Position numbers and translations under genes: made by a program. Below are positions 1-6,657 of a stretch of DNA of 15,075 nucleotides, piece by piece. The notes under the pieces are model-generated. The model made no database searches. It saw only the letters and a program-made list of their open reading frames with translations, and was not told the DNA's origin. The DNA is from Lachnospiraceae bacterium. GTDB lineage: Bacteria; Bacillota; Clostridia; Lachnospirales; Lachnospiraceae. Where the stretch lies: the NCBI GenBank assembly GCA_900770785.1, contig CAAGLJ010000080.1:1-15075 (forward strand), written 5' to 3'. Position 1 is the first letter of the stretch, and each line of letters opens with the position of its first letter.

Positions 1-102
1 AAATTTCTTCTTCAAGAATTTTCGAGATTGCATTACTGTTTATTTGTCAAGGTTCTTATAAGCCCAATGGCTTATGTGCCGTTTGTCGTTTTCAGCGGCA
101 AC
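1..102 (-). other. Probable rRNA operon leader (5' of 16S rRNA, which lies outside the window)
   Basis: Read on the minus strand downstream of the promoter at 109-137, this stretch has no ORF but has leader-like structure. A first hairpin pairs TGCCG (96-100) with CGGCA (77-81). A second pairs ATAAGCC with GGCTTAT (58-64 with 69-75, 4-nt loop). Directly after it comes AAGAACCTTGACAAATAAAC, which resembles the boxA-like segment of Firmicutes 16S leaders. The hairpin-then-boxA order is that of an rRNA antitermination (nut-like) site. The identification comes from remembered similarity to Lachnospiraceae rRNA leaders, not from a search. The 16S gene itself would begin to the left of base 1. An alternative is the leader of another strongly expressed stable-RNA operon. 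Confidence 0.65.
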
Positions 103-108
103 TCGTTT

Positions 109-137
109 ATACTATCATAAGCTGTTTTTACTGTCAA
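109..137 (-). promoter_or_regulatory. Strong sigma-A promoter, probably rrn P
   Basis: On the minus strand a perfect -35 TTGACA (132-137) is followed after exactly 17 bp by TAGTAT (109-114), which is preceded by TG at the extended -10 position (TGA-TAGTAT). Upstream of the -35, bases 138-165 are almost pure A/T in tracts, like an UP element. The start of transcription is expected near 102. The consensus quality and the leader that follows fit a growth-rate-regulated rRNA promoter. It reads in the same direction as the motility operon that ends at 203. Confidence 0.8.
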
Positions 138-202
138 TAACTTTTTTCAAAAAAAATTATTTTTTTCATCTTTCACTTTTTTTCTGCCTGAATTATGGAA
201 AA

Positions 203-853
203 TTACTCTATTCCACATATTATTTTAGCAATCTCCTCGTTGCTCGCTCCCACTGGAATTTCATACTCTCCCACTCTTAGTCTGCGGGAATAATCGTTGG
301 AAGATAAGTAGCTGCTGTATTCCGCTGCTGATTCGACTGCTCCTGCTTCATACAGCTTACGGCTTACCGCTTCACCGGTATCTCCTGACTCTATGGTAAC
401 GGTAAGATAATCCTTTTCTTCACCTACTATCCCATTTGCCTGTACAATTACTTTTCCCTGTCCTTCCAAAGGAGCATCATTTTCCAGTATTGTATTTTCT
501 GCACCATTACTTGTAACGGCAGCTTCCCCCGCCGTTTCTTTCTTTTCTTCAGTATTTTCAGTATTTTCCTTCCCGTCACTCTCTTCTTTGGAAAGTTCTT
601 CCTCCGTCTTTTCCTCAACCATTTGGGACTCAGTAAGGGTTTTAGCTAAAGATTCTGTCTGAGCACCTTCATTTTCAGTGGATTCTTTCGCCTTCAAATC
701 GGACAGAACCGTTTCTTCTACCATTCCCAACTTGGCTGCACGTATCTTAATTTCAGCATCGGTCATGGTTTTTTCTTCTCCGGCTATTCCCATAATAAAT
801 ACGGTTACCAGAACGCCTATCCCCAGACCTCTTAAATAATATTTTAAATTCAT
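203..853 (-). CDS. Membrane-anchored LysM-like (MltG/YceG N-terminal type) protein without catalytic domain
   Basis: A 216-aa protein with an N-terminal membrane segment or uncleaved signal (about residues 7-25). A motif like those in clostridial MltG-related proteins follows (TDAEIKIRAAKLGMVEE, 31-47). Next is a long acidic low-complexity Glu/Lys/Thr linker (about 55-125), then a domain at about 150-215. That domain reads like the LysM-like subdomain of endolytic transglycosylase MltG: TVTIESGDTGEAVSRKLYEAG, then RVGEYEIPVGASNEEIAKII. The MltG lytic domain is absent, and MltG is normally well over 300 aa, so this is likely a non-catalytic envelope protein that could contact peptidoglycan. 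It is the last gene of the operon, 38 bp after the SwrB-like gene. Domain assignment is moderately sure; function is inference. Confidence 0.72.
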   Translation of the reverse strand: MNLKYYLRGLGIGVLVTVFIMGIAGEEKTMTDAEIKIRAAKLGMVEETVLSDLKAKESTENEGAQTESLAKTLTESQMVEEKTEEELSKEESDGKENTENTEEKKETAGEAAVTSNGAENTILENDAPLEGQGKVIVQANGIVGEEKDYLTVTIESGDTGEAVSRKLYEAGAVESAAEYSSYLSSNDYSRRLRVGEYEIPVGASNEEIAKIICGIE

Positions 854-891
854 TCCAGCCCTGTGCCTTTCTTTATGATTTATCCAGCCTG

Positions 892-1803
892 CTATGCCCC
901 ATCAAATAAACCGATGACCAGCTTGACTTCACCCACTCCCAGACCTAATTCCCTGGCGATATCCACCTGCGACTTACCTTCCTTATGTAATTGAAGAATT
1001 TTCTCCTTATTGTTGCCGTTCAAGTCCTTTTCGGTCTCAGGCAAATCTTCGGCCTCCACCTGTGTATCAATGGGTTGTACTGCTTGAGCATTGCTTTTTT
1101 GTTCAGAACCTTTCCTTTTGGACTCCACCCTTTTTATAGACTGCACTACAAAGGGCTGTTCCTCCTGCATAATTACTTCCGGTGCAGTAAGCATCAACTC
1201 CTGAAATCCTTCTTCTTCCCCGACATCCTGTGTGGTCTGGGGCAGTATTTCTTCCTTTGGCTCTTCTTTTACTGAATCAGCTTTTGCCAAAACTTCTTTT
1301 GCCGAAGCAGGCAAAGTCATATTCTGGACTCTTCTTTCTACTTCTTCATTGATTATATTGGGAAGAATATCCTGCAAAACATCCCTTGCCGTATTTTCCA
1401 GATTCCCTTTTGCTTTCTCCATTGCCGTACTAATTTCTCCAGCAGTAAACTTAATCTGATTATGCTTACTGTTCAACATATCATACAGAAAAACTGCCTC
1501 TTCATGATTCCTGTGAATCTGCTCTAAAACAGTATCTGAATACTCCTGAACAGCCATAATTTTTTCGTTAGCAAGGCGTTCCATACAACGCTCCGCCTTC
1601 TCCGCGGAAGCAGAAAAGACTTCATCTGTTTTTTCTTCCAGACCACCTTCCGCAGTTTTAACCTGCTGCTGAAGAAATTGCTCTACTTTATCTTCCCACT
1701 CTTTGGTATTCACTTCTTTTTTCAAATATTTTCCCGGTAGCAGAAAACTGGCAACAAAAACAGTCACTCCTATGATTATTAAAACGATTTCTGTTATTCC
1801 CAT
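892..1803 (-). CDS. DUF6115 / SwrB-like membrane-anchored motility protein
   Basis: About 303 aa. It has one N-terminal membrane helix (about residues 4-22, ITEIVLIIIGVTVFVASFLL) and a long charged region of likely coiled coil (about 25-160). A low-complexity, Glu/Gln-rich middle follows. The C-terminal helix-turn-helix-like motif is EKILQLHKEGKSQVDIAREL followed by GLGVGEVKLVIGLF. Helix, coiled coil and this C-terminal motif are the architecture of B. subtilis SwrB, which promotes flagellar basal body assembly and export activation and also lies downstream of sigD. The homology is inferred from motif and synteny. I chose the ATG at 1803 because GGGGA sits 5 nt upstream. An in-frame ATG at 1815 (307 aa) has no Shine-Dalgarno and directly abuts a 10-bp inverted repeat. 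Confidence 0.75.
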   Translation of the reverse strand: MGITEIVLIIIGVTVFVASFLLPGKYLKKEVNTKEWEDKVEQFLQQQVKTAEGGLEEKTDEVFSASAEKAERCMERLANEKIMAVQEYSDTVLEQIHRNHEEAVFLYDMLNSKHNQIKFTAGEISTAMEKAKGNLENTARDVLQDILPNIINEEVERRVQNMTLPASAKEVLAKADSVKEEPKEEILPQTTQDVGEEEGFQELMLTAPEVIMQEEQPFVVQSIKRVESKRKGSEQKSNAQAVQPIDTQVEAEDLPETEKDLNGNNKEKILQLHKEGKSQVDIARELGLGVGEVKLVIGLFDGA

Positions 1804-1816
1804 ATTAATCCCCATG

Positions 1817-1843
1817 AATAGAACAGACTCTGCCTGTTCTATT
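1817..1843 (-). repeat. Perfect 10-bp inverted repeat just upstream of the SwrB-like gene
   Basis: AATAGAACAG (1817-1826) and CTGTTCTATT (1834-1843) are perfect inverted copies around a 7-nt loop. In the mRNA this hairpin ends about 13 nt before the preferred start codon, so it could affect translation or mRNA stability, or be a protein-binding operator. There is no U-run after it, so it is not a classical terminator. Confidence 0.7.
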
Positions 1844-1907
1844 GCCTAAATAAATAAGTGAAAGGTTCTGAATAGTTACGAAAATTTTAATTTTTCACAC
1901 TAATATC

Positions 1908-1926
1908 AGCCGGCCTAAGGCCGGCT
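1908..1926 (-). repeat. GC-rich hairpin immediately after the 104-aa gene
   Basis: AGCCGGCC (1908-1915) pairs with GGCCGGCT (1919-1926) around a 3-nt loop, a perfect 8-bp GC-rich stem that starts 8 nt after the stop codon of the preceding gene. The minus-strand bases that follow (GATATTAGTG) lack a U-run, so a standard intrinsic terminator is not supported. A processing or stabilising hairpin, or a partial terminator, is possible. Confidence 0.75.
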
Positions 1927-1933
1927 TCCTTCA

Positions 1934-2248
1934 TCATATTTTTACATCAAATCCCGTGTCCGCTTTGGGAAGAACGTGTCCATCCGAAGTCTGACCTTTC
2001 TTACGTTTCTTCCCACCATCCCCGGAGTACTGTCCGTTGCCTTTGTCCTTTGCATCGAACTTCTTGTTCTGATACTCAGTCTGCTCCGGCTTAACAACCT
2101 GCTTCATATGCGTATTTATTTCTTTGTGAAACTGTCCCTGGAAATGGTTCTGATCAACCAGTCCTTTATTCTCTTCATTATGTCGCTGAGTCGTAAAGTC
2201 CTGAATTCGAGTCATTGCGTGATTTAAATCAACTTGTCCTATTGCCAT
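1934..2248 (-). CDS. Hypothetical hydrophilic protein in the motility operon
   Basis: A 104-aa protein I do not recognise. It has no membrane segment, signal peptide or cysteine. The N-terminal half (about 1-50) is rich in Gln, Asn and His and may be helical (AIGQVDLNHAMTRIQDFTTQ). The second half is lysine/glycine-rich and probably disordered (GNGQYSGDGGKKRKKGQ). It is translated from GGAGAAAAT-ATG, and its Shine-Dalgarno overlaps the end of the FapA-family gene (stop at 2260-2262), which supports translation within the operon. The small, basic, disordered character resembles secreted or chaperone-like flagellar accessory proteins, but that is only a guess. Confidence 0.75.
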   Translation of the reverse strand: MAIGQVDLNHAMTRIQDFTTQRHNEENKGLVDQNHFQGQFHKEINTHMKQVVKPEQTEYQNKKFDAKDKGNGQYSGDGGKKRKKGQTSDGHVLPKADTGFDVKI

Positions 2249-2259
2249 ATTTTCTCCAT

Positions 2260-3840
2260 CTAATTCATCCCAATCATGGTAACATCACCCTGTTGCTTGA
2301 CGAAACGGCAATACTGTACCGGTGTCTTAATTACCTTGGATACGTCTGCAATCACTAACTTTGTACCTGGATAAACCTTTTCTCTTACAATAATCTGGGC
2401 ATCGCTGCCAACCGTAAGCAACTCCTTCATTTGCTCCAGCTCTTTCATTAAAGTATCCATATTTTTCTTTGTTCTGGTAACTACATTGGACAACTCCTGA
2501 ACATGCTTAACCTGTTCCGGTGTCAGCTTAATACCATTACGAAGCTTGTGTTTTGCAGACTCTAAAATGGGACGGGCTGAATCCATCGTCTTGTTATCCT
2601 TATCCAACTGATCCTTCAAAAGCTGGTAACGCTGCTTTACCTCCGGCGAAACGCCGATCTCAACGGTAGTATTGGCTCCCAGCTCTGCTCCCAGTGTCTT
2701 TACATCCACCATATTGGTCGCACAGACGTACCCACCGGTAATAAAGCCCTTTTTGCCACTGACACGAACTTCAGTGCCGGCCATTACCTTACTGTGAAGA
2801 ATACAGTCAGCCTGTACATATCCTCTGGCTTCTACAGTACCATTCTCAATATATTTGGCAACTATATTTCCGCCTGCCCGAACGAGACCTTTGTTCATCC
2901 CATTAATCCCGCGGGCAATGGTAACATTTCCGCCTGCAATAATTTCTGCTCCCTCAACAACACCGCGTACTTCCACATCTCCCTGTACAGTGATTCGGAA
3001 ATTTGAGCAAACATTTCCATTTACCTGCAGATTGCCTTCATATTCAATATCCCCGGTTGACAAATCCACATTTTCCACTACCATCACGTTACTTACGAAA
3101 ACTTTTTTCTCTACTACCGTAACGTGCCCATCCACCTGGGAATAGATTTCTGTCTTATCCTCAGATAATTCAATATTACGCCCAAAGCGGAGAAGTTCTT
3201 TTCTTACTGTCTTAGGCCGGATGACACTGCCGCATACATCCATACCATCCTCCCCCTGATCCTCGGGATGCAGTCTTGCCAAACAGTCGCCTTTTTTCAC
3301 ATGATTAATAATATTCAGATGGAAAAAGTCCACACTTCCATCCGGATTCAGTGTAGGCTTGGCTTTTAAATCTGTGTTAAACAGATATTCTATATAGGCA
3401 TCCTTCCCCTGCCGCACTGCTTTCCCTCTTGCAAGAACGATATTTGTACAATACTGTCTGTTCTTCAAAAAAGAGTCCAGTTCCTCTTTTATTACTCCAA
3501 ATACTACCCCCTTATGTCTGAGGTCTCCAATAATGTCGGTCTCACTCAACAACTCACCATCATTGGATGGAGGATAGAATCTGGCAATAGCCTGCATACG
3601 ATCCTCAGAGAAGGTTACCTGAATTTCCTCTCTTAATGGATAGGTTTTCATTGGACATAACTCTATTGTGGCCTCGTTCTTTAACGATAAAATTGTCTTA
3701 TTCAACTCACTTAAATTGAACGGAATCTGATGACGTTCAAGATATTCCGTAACCTCATTCACCAATATGGGTTCACTTTTTAATACCAGTTTCAGGCATG
3801 TTCTGCCTGCTTCATTGATAATCTGAAAATAAGAATGCAA
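2260..3840 (-). CDS. fapA: FapA family protein (DUF342), flagellar assembly-associated
   Basis: A 526-aa FapA (DUF342) protein. The N-terminal part (about 1-250) precedes a repetitive right-handed beta-helix-like region (about 260-385) made of short strand repeats such as GDIEYEGNLQVNGNV, GDVEVRGVVEGAEI and GGNVTIARGINGMN. A likely coiled coil follows (about 400-475) and then a small C-terminal beta region. FapA-family genes occur in flagellar operons of clostridia and vibrios. In Vibrio, FapA affects polar localisation; the role here is not established. The start is TTG (3838-3840), preceded by a strong AGGGGGG Shine-Dalgarno 7 nt upstream, and I see no better ATG. It follows sigD by 43 bp. 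The name is unrelated to the Pseudomonas functional-amyloid Fap proteins. Confidence 0.9.
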   Translation of the reverse strand: MHSYFQIINEAGRTCLKLVLKSEPILVNEVTEYLERHQIPFNLSELNKTILSLKNEATIELCPMKTYPLREEIQVTFSEDRMQAIARFYPPSNDGELLSETDIIGDLRHKGVVFGVIKEELDSFLKNRQYCTNIVLARGKAVRQGKDAYIEYLFNTDLKAKPTLNPDGSVDFFHLNIINHVKKGDCLARLHPEDQGEDGMDVCGSVIRPKTVRKELLRFGRNIELSEDKTEIYSQVDGHVTVVEKKVFVSNVMVVENVDLSTGDIEYEGNLQVNGNVCSNFRITVQGDVEVRGVVEGAEIIAGGNVTIARGINGMNKGLVRAGGNIVAKYIENGTVEARGYVQADCILHSKVMAGTEVRVSGKKGFITGGYVCATNMVDVKTLGAELGANTTVEIGVSPEVKQRYQLLKDQLDKDNKTMDSARPILESAKHKLRNGIKLTPEQVKHVQELSNVVTRTKKNMDTLMKELEQMKELLTVGSDAQIIVREKVYPGTKLVIADVSKVIKTPVQYCRFVKQQGDVTMIGMN

Positions 3841-3870
3841 CGATTATCCCCCCTATTTTGTCTTTTATAC

Positions 3871-3898
3871 TATAATTGCTCAATTATAATTGCTCAAT
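3871..3898. repeat. Exact 14-bp tandem duplication across the sigD stop codon
   Basis: TATAATTGCTCAAT occurs twice in direct tandem (3871-3884 and 3885-3898), covering the last codons and stop of sigD. Either one or two copies would leave the protein ending in Glu-Gln-Leu followed by a stop, so the duplication is silent for the protein. A 12-nt palindrome (CAATTATAATTG, 3881-3892) forms at the junction. Confidence 0.9.
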
Positions 3899-4651
3899 AA
3901 TACCCATGTATTTCCCCATTTTTGTCTTCATTTTCTGTAAAGCCTTCGTATGCAGCTGCGAAACTCTGGATTCAGTCACCTCTAAAACATGGCTGATTTC
4001 CTTCAAGGTTAAATCCTCATAATAATACAGCTCAATTACCCTCCTTTCCTTTTCCGTCAAAAGCTTGAGTGCCTCAGCCAGCATCTTCTTTAACTCTTCC
4101 TGCTCGACAGCCTCCTCCGGCATGATAAAATGCTGTACACCAGTCGGATTAGGAACTTCACTCCCCTGTTCCAAAAATTCATTCAATGAGACTACATTTG
4201 TAATCTTCATTTTAGACTGCCACTCTACATACTCTTCCTGGCTGATTCCCAATCCTTCTGCAATCTCAGCATCAGTAGCTGCTCTGCCATGAACACTTTC
4301 CACCTCCCGCATTACTGCTTCAATCTGTTTCTGCCTTTGGCGGATAGTTCTGGGAATCCAGTCCATCTTTCTAATCTGATCAAGAATTGCTCCTCTGATT
4401 CGTAAGGAAGCATAAGTCTCAAACTTAACAGCTTTGGTATGGTCAAATTTATCAATAGCATCAATTAAGCCAAAAATACCGTAGCTGACAAGATCTTCAT
4501 ACTCTACGTTATAGCCAAGATACATACTGAGCCTGCCTGCAACCAGTTTAACCAAAGGTGCATATTCTAAAATAATTTTTTCTCTTATCGCGGAGTCTCG
4601 ATTACTTTTTTCATAATCAGTCCACAGCCTGTTTTTTCCTGCTTCATCCAT
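3884..4651 (-). CDS. sigD: Flagellar RNA polymerase sigma factor sigma-D / FliA (sigma-28)
   Basis: A 255-aa sigma-70 family member of the FliA/WhiG type with the usual length. Region 2 (about 25-100) includes EYEDLVSYGIFGLIDAIDKF and VKFETYASLRIRGAILDQIR, the core-binding and -10 recognition helices. Region 3 lies at about 100-160. Region 4 (about 195-245) contains LTEKERRVIELYYYEDLTLK and then EISHVLEVTESRVSQLHTKA, the -35-binding helix-turn-helix. It directs transcription of late flagellar and chemotaxis genes and is normally held by anti-sigma FlgM (not in this window). The start has AAGGAG 9 nt upstream. Position after cheD matches B. subtilis sigD. Confidence 0.97.
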   Translation of the reverse strand: MDEAGKNRLWTDYEKSNRDSAIREKIILEYAPLVKLVAGRLSMYLGYNVEYEDLVSYGIFGLIDAIDKFDHTKAVKFETYASLRIRGAILDQIRKMDWIPRTIRQRQKQIEAVMREVESVHGRAATDAEIAEGLGISQEEYVEWQSKMKITNVVSLNEFLEQGSEVPNPTGVQHFIMPEEAVEQEELKKMLAEALKLLTEKERRVIELYYYEDLTLKEISHVLEVTESRVSQLHTKALQKMKTKMGKYMGIIEQL

Positions 4652-4677
4652 TCACCTGAACTCCTTAAGTATGAAGA

Positions 4678-5010
4678 TTATGCCTCTGAATCGTTTTGAG
4701 ACATCCCGGGTTCTTCATCCGGTTCCCCTTCAGAATCATCCACTTCCACTTGCTCTAATTCTGAATTCTCATCCATATTTTCAAGAGCTTCCTGTTCCTC
4801 AGCAAGCCTTTTTTCCTCATTAATACGGTCAAAATCCGTAATTATTTTCACAATAATAAGTCCAAAAATATAAAAGGCAAGCAAAACAGACAGCAAAATC
4901 AATAATGCTGCCTTGATTTCATATTGGAAACGGTAAGTCATGATACTTGCAATACTTCCAGCCACAAGCATAAGTCCCGGTGGAAAAAATCTTAATTTAT
5001 TTTTTTTCAT
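4678..5010 (-). CDS. Small two-helix membrane protein of unknown function between cheD and sigD
   Basis: A 110-aa protein with a short basic N-terminus (MKKNKLRFF) and two predicted membrane segments (about 11-25, and a stronger one at about 35-55, LLILLSVLLAFYIFGLIIV). The cytoplasmic tail (about 65-110) is strongly acidic, rich in Glu, Asp and Asn. The Arg/Lys just before the first helix suggests the tail faces the cytoplasm, but topology is inference. It lies between cheD (13 bp upstream) and sigD (26 bp downstream), in a position where B. subtilis has no gene. I do not recognise a family; a regulator or scaffold for the flagellar or chemosensory membrane complex is only speculative. Confidence 0.8.
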   Translation of the reverse strand: MKKNKLRFFPPGLMLVAGSIASIMTYRFQYEIKAALLILLSVLLAFYIFGLIIVKIITDFDRINEEKRLAEEQEALENMDENSELEQVEVDDSEGEPDEEPGMSQNDSEA

Positions 5011-5023
5011 TTCCTTAAGTTCC

Positions 5024-5503
5024 TTATATAATTTTGGTCTCTTTCCCTACTCTTTTAATATGATACTGTCCATTTTCCGGATAAAAAGTAACTGTTCTTC
5101 CGTATGATTCTCCTGTATCCTGTGCTTTTAAAGGTATACGAAGCTCTTTCAGCTTCTTTATCGTTGCCTCTACATTTCTTGTACCAACAGCAATCAAATC
5201 CGATTTATTGTTTACAGAGAACATCTGTGCACCGCCTGCTATTTTTGCAACCAGATATTGTCTTTTCGCCCCCTTAGCCAACACACGCCTGAGCAATTCT
5301 TCTATCCCACTATCCGCAAACTTGGCTACATTAGAATTATTTCGGATAGAAGTACTGTCGGGCAGCATTATATGCGCCATTCCACATATTTTAGTAGTAG
5401 GGTCCCATAGAACTACACCCACACAGGACCCTAACCCTAATGTTGTAATGGAATCCGCACCTGAACATACATTCAAATCAGCCATTCCCACTTTAATTTC
5501 CAT
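5024..5503 (-). CDS. cheD: Chemoreceptor glutamine deamidase CheD
   Basis: A 159-aa CheD, the usual length. It deamidates specific glutamines of chemoreceptors and forms a complex with CheC that stimulates CheY-P dephosphorylation. The active-site segment LGLGSCVGVVLWD contains Cys27, and GMAHIMLP contains His44. Thr21 lies just before, so the three catalytic residues occur at the same numbers reported for Thermotoga maritima CheD. The glycine-rich stretch AKIAGGAQMF follows. It is 45 bp downstream of cheC, with AGAGGAG 6 nt before the ATG. Confidence 0.97.
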   Translation of the reverse strand: MEIKVGMADLNVCSGADSITTLGLGSCVGVVLWDPTTKICGMAHIMLPDSTSIRNNSNVAKFADSGIEELLRRVLAKGAKRQYLVAKIAGGAQMFSVNNKSDLIAVGTRNVEATIKKLKELRIPLKAQDTGESYGRTVTFYPENGQYHIKRVGKETKII

Positions 5504-5548
5504 ATTTTCTCCTCTGTACGCCTTTTTATTTCCCTTAAAACATCCAAG

Positions 5549-6163
5549 CTAGACTTGCAGGCCCAAGGAGGAAAGAATCTTTTGATAGGATTCCATATCA
5601 GGAACCATGATAAAAAATCCGTCAATCGCCATTTCATCATAAATCTGTGTCTGAATCAGCAGCATCTCATCCCCCAATTCACCGAATTCAATGGCTGGTA
5701 CACTTAAAATAGCTCCTGCCATATCAATACATAAATCAGGAATTGATGGTATGATTTTCAAATTCGTCATGCTGCTTAGAGCATTCAGATAAGCTCCGGT
5801 AATAATATTGGAAATTTCCTTTAAAGCCGATCTTTCCATTTCGCCATAAATATCTTCAGCCATTCCCCCCATCAGCTTCTGTATCAGGTGCAGGGCAACA
5901 TCCTCCTTTACCAGAAACATAATGCTTCCGGTAATATCTCCCGTAATGGCCAGATAGGTTCCCGCCATAACCTGTTCTTCTCCGCCCAGCAAAGCACCCA
6001 CTTCAGGAAAGGGAATCAGTCTGACCTGGGGAACCTTCATATCCACTTTGCACTGCAGCATGGTCGCCAATGCCGTAGTGGCATTACCAGCTCCGATGTT
6101 CCCAATTTCCTTCAGTACATCATAATATTGCCTTGACATGCTTTCTACTGTTATCTCGCTCAT
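5549..6163 (-). CDS. cheC: CheY-P phosphatase CheC
   Basis: A 204-aa CheC of the CheC/CheX/FliY phosphatase family. It carries both family active-site pairs: LKEIGNIGAGNATTAL (Glu19, Asn22) and SALKEISNIITGAYLNAL (Glu116, Asn119), each the E-x2-N signature. It dephosphorylates CheY-P and works with CheD. I set the start at the ATG at 6163 because GGAGG lies 7 nt upstream. A longer reading from GTG at 6181 would put that Shine-Dalgarno inside the coding region and leaves almost no room after cheW. The gene is immediately downstream of cheW (24 bp from cheW's last base to this start). Confidence 0.95.
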   Translation of the reverse strand: MSEITVESMSRQYYDVLKEIGNIGAGNATTALATMLQCKVDMKVPQVRLIPFPEVGALLGGEEQVMAGTYLAITGDITGSIMFLVKEDVALHLIQKLMGGMAEDIYGEMERSALKEISNIITGAYLNALSSMTNLKIIPSIPDLCIDMAGAILSVPAIEFGELGDEMLLIQTQIYDEMAIDGFFIMVPDMESYQKILSSLGLQV

Positions 6164-6187
6164 CTGATATCCTCCAGTCACTTAGTC

Positions 6188-6637
6188 CTAGTCAAATGCA
6201 ACAACTGAATTTAAATCCAACAGGGAAACCAAAGATTCCCCATACTTTCCTACTGCAAAAACAAAAGAATCCCTCTCTTCTTTATTGTCACTGACTACTT
6301 TCTCCACATCATCTTCTTCCAGTGTCAATACTTCCCGCACTTCATCAACAATAACCCCCAGCATTCCCACCTGTTCCAATCTTAAAATAATGATTCTGCT
6401 GGCTTTGGTTTCCACATCATTTTCCATTCCCATTTTCAGTCGCAGACTCATTACCGGGATCACCTCTCCACGAAGATTGATTATCCCTTTAATATAGGAA
6501 GCAACGTTGGGAACTCTGGTAATATGCTGCATTTTTACAATATTATCGATATATTTAATGTCGATACCAAACTGCTCATCTCCTACGGAGATTACGATAT
6601 ATTGATTGACGTCGGCAAATTTCTTTGTATTATCCAT
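6188..6637 (-). CDS. cheW: Chemotaxis coupling protein CheW
   Basis: A 149-aa protein consisting of one CheW domain (about 10-145). It links chemoreceptors to the CheA kinase at the membrane array. Typical segments are YIVISVGDEQFGIDIKYID, PNVASYIKGIINLRGEVIPV (the conserved receptor/CheA-binding part) and GVIVDEVREVL. The start has GGGAGG 9 nt upstream. The gene follows cheA by 20 bp. Confidence 0.97.
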   Translation of the reverse strand: MDNTKKFADVNQYIVISVGDEQFGIDIKYIDNIVKMQHITRVPNVASYIKGIINLRGEVIPVMSLRLKMGMENDVETKASRIIILRLEQVGMLGVIVDEVREVLTLEEDDVEKVVSDNKEERDSFVFAVGKYGESLVSLLDLNSVVAFD

Positions 6638-6657
6638 TCCAAAATTCCTCCCTTATT

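Noticed and set aside
58..75. ATAAGCC/GGCTTAT hairpin read as a terminator for the motility operon
   Set aside because: It lies downstream of the predicted rRNA promoter, within the leader, and has no U-run. A boxB-like element is the better reading.
74..280. 68-aa plus-strand ORF at the left end
   Set aside because: It lies across the predicted rRNA promoter and leader and the end of the LysM-like gene, and its A/T-rich make-up and phenylalanine-rich sequence are typical of chance.
5549..6181. Longer cheC start (GTG at 6181)
   Set aside because: The GGAGG Shine-Dalgarno sits 7 nt before the ATG at 6163, and CheC family alignment starts near that Met.
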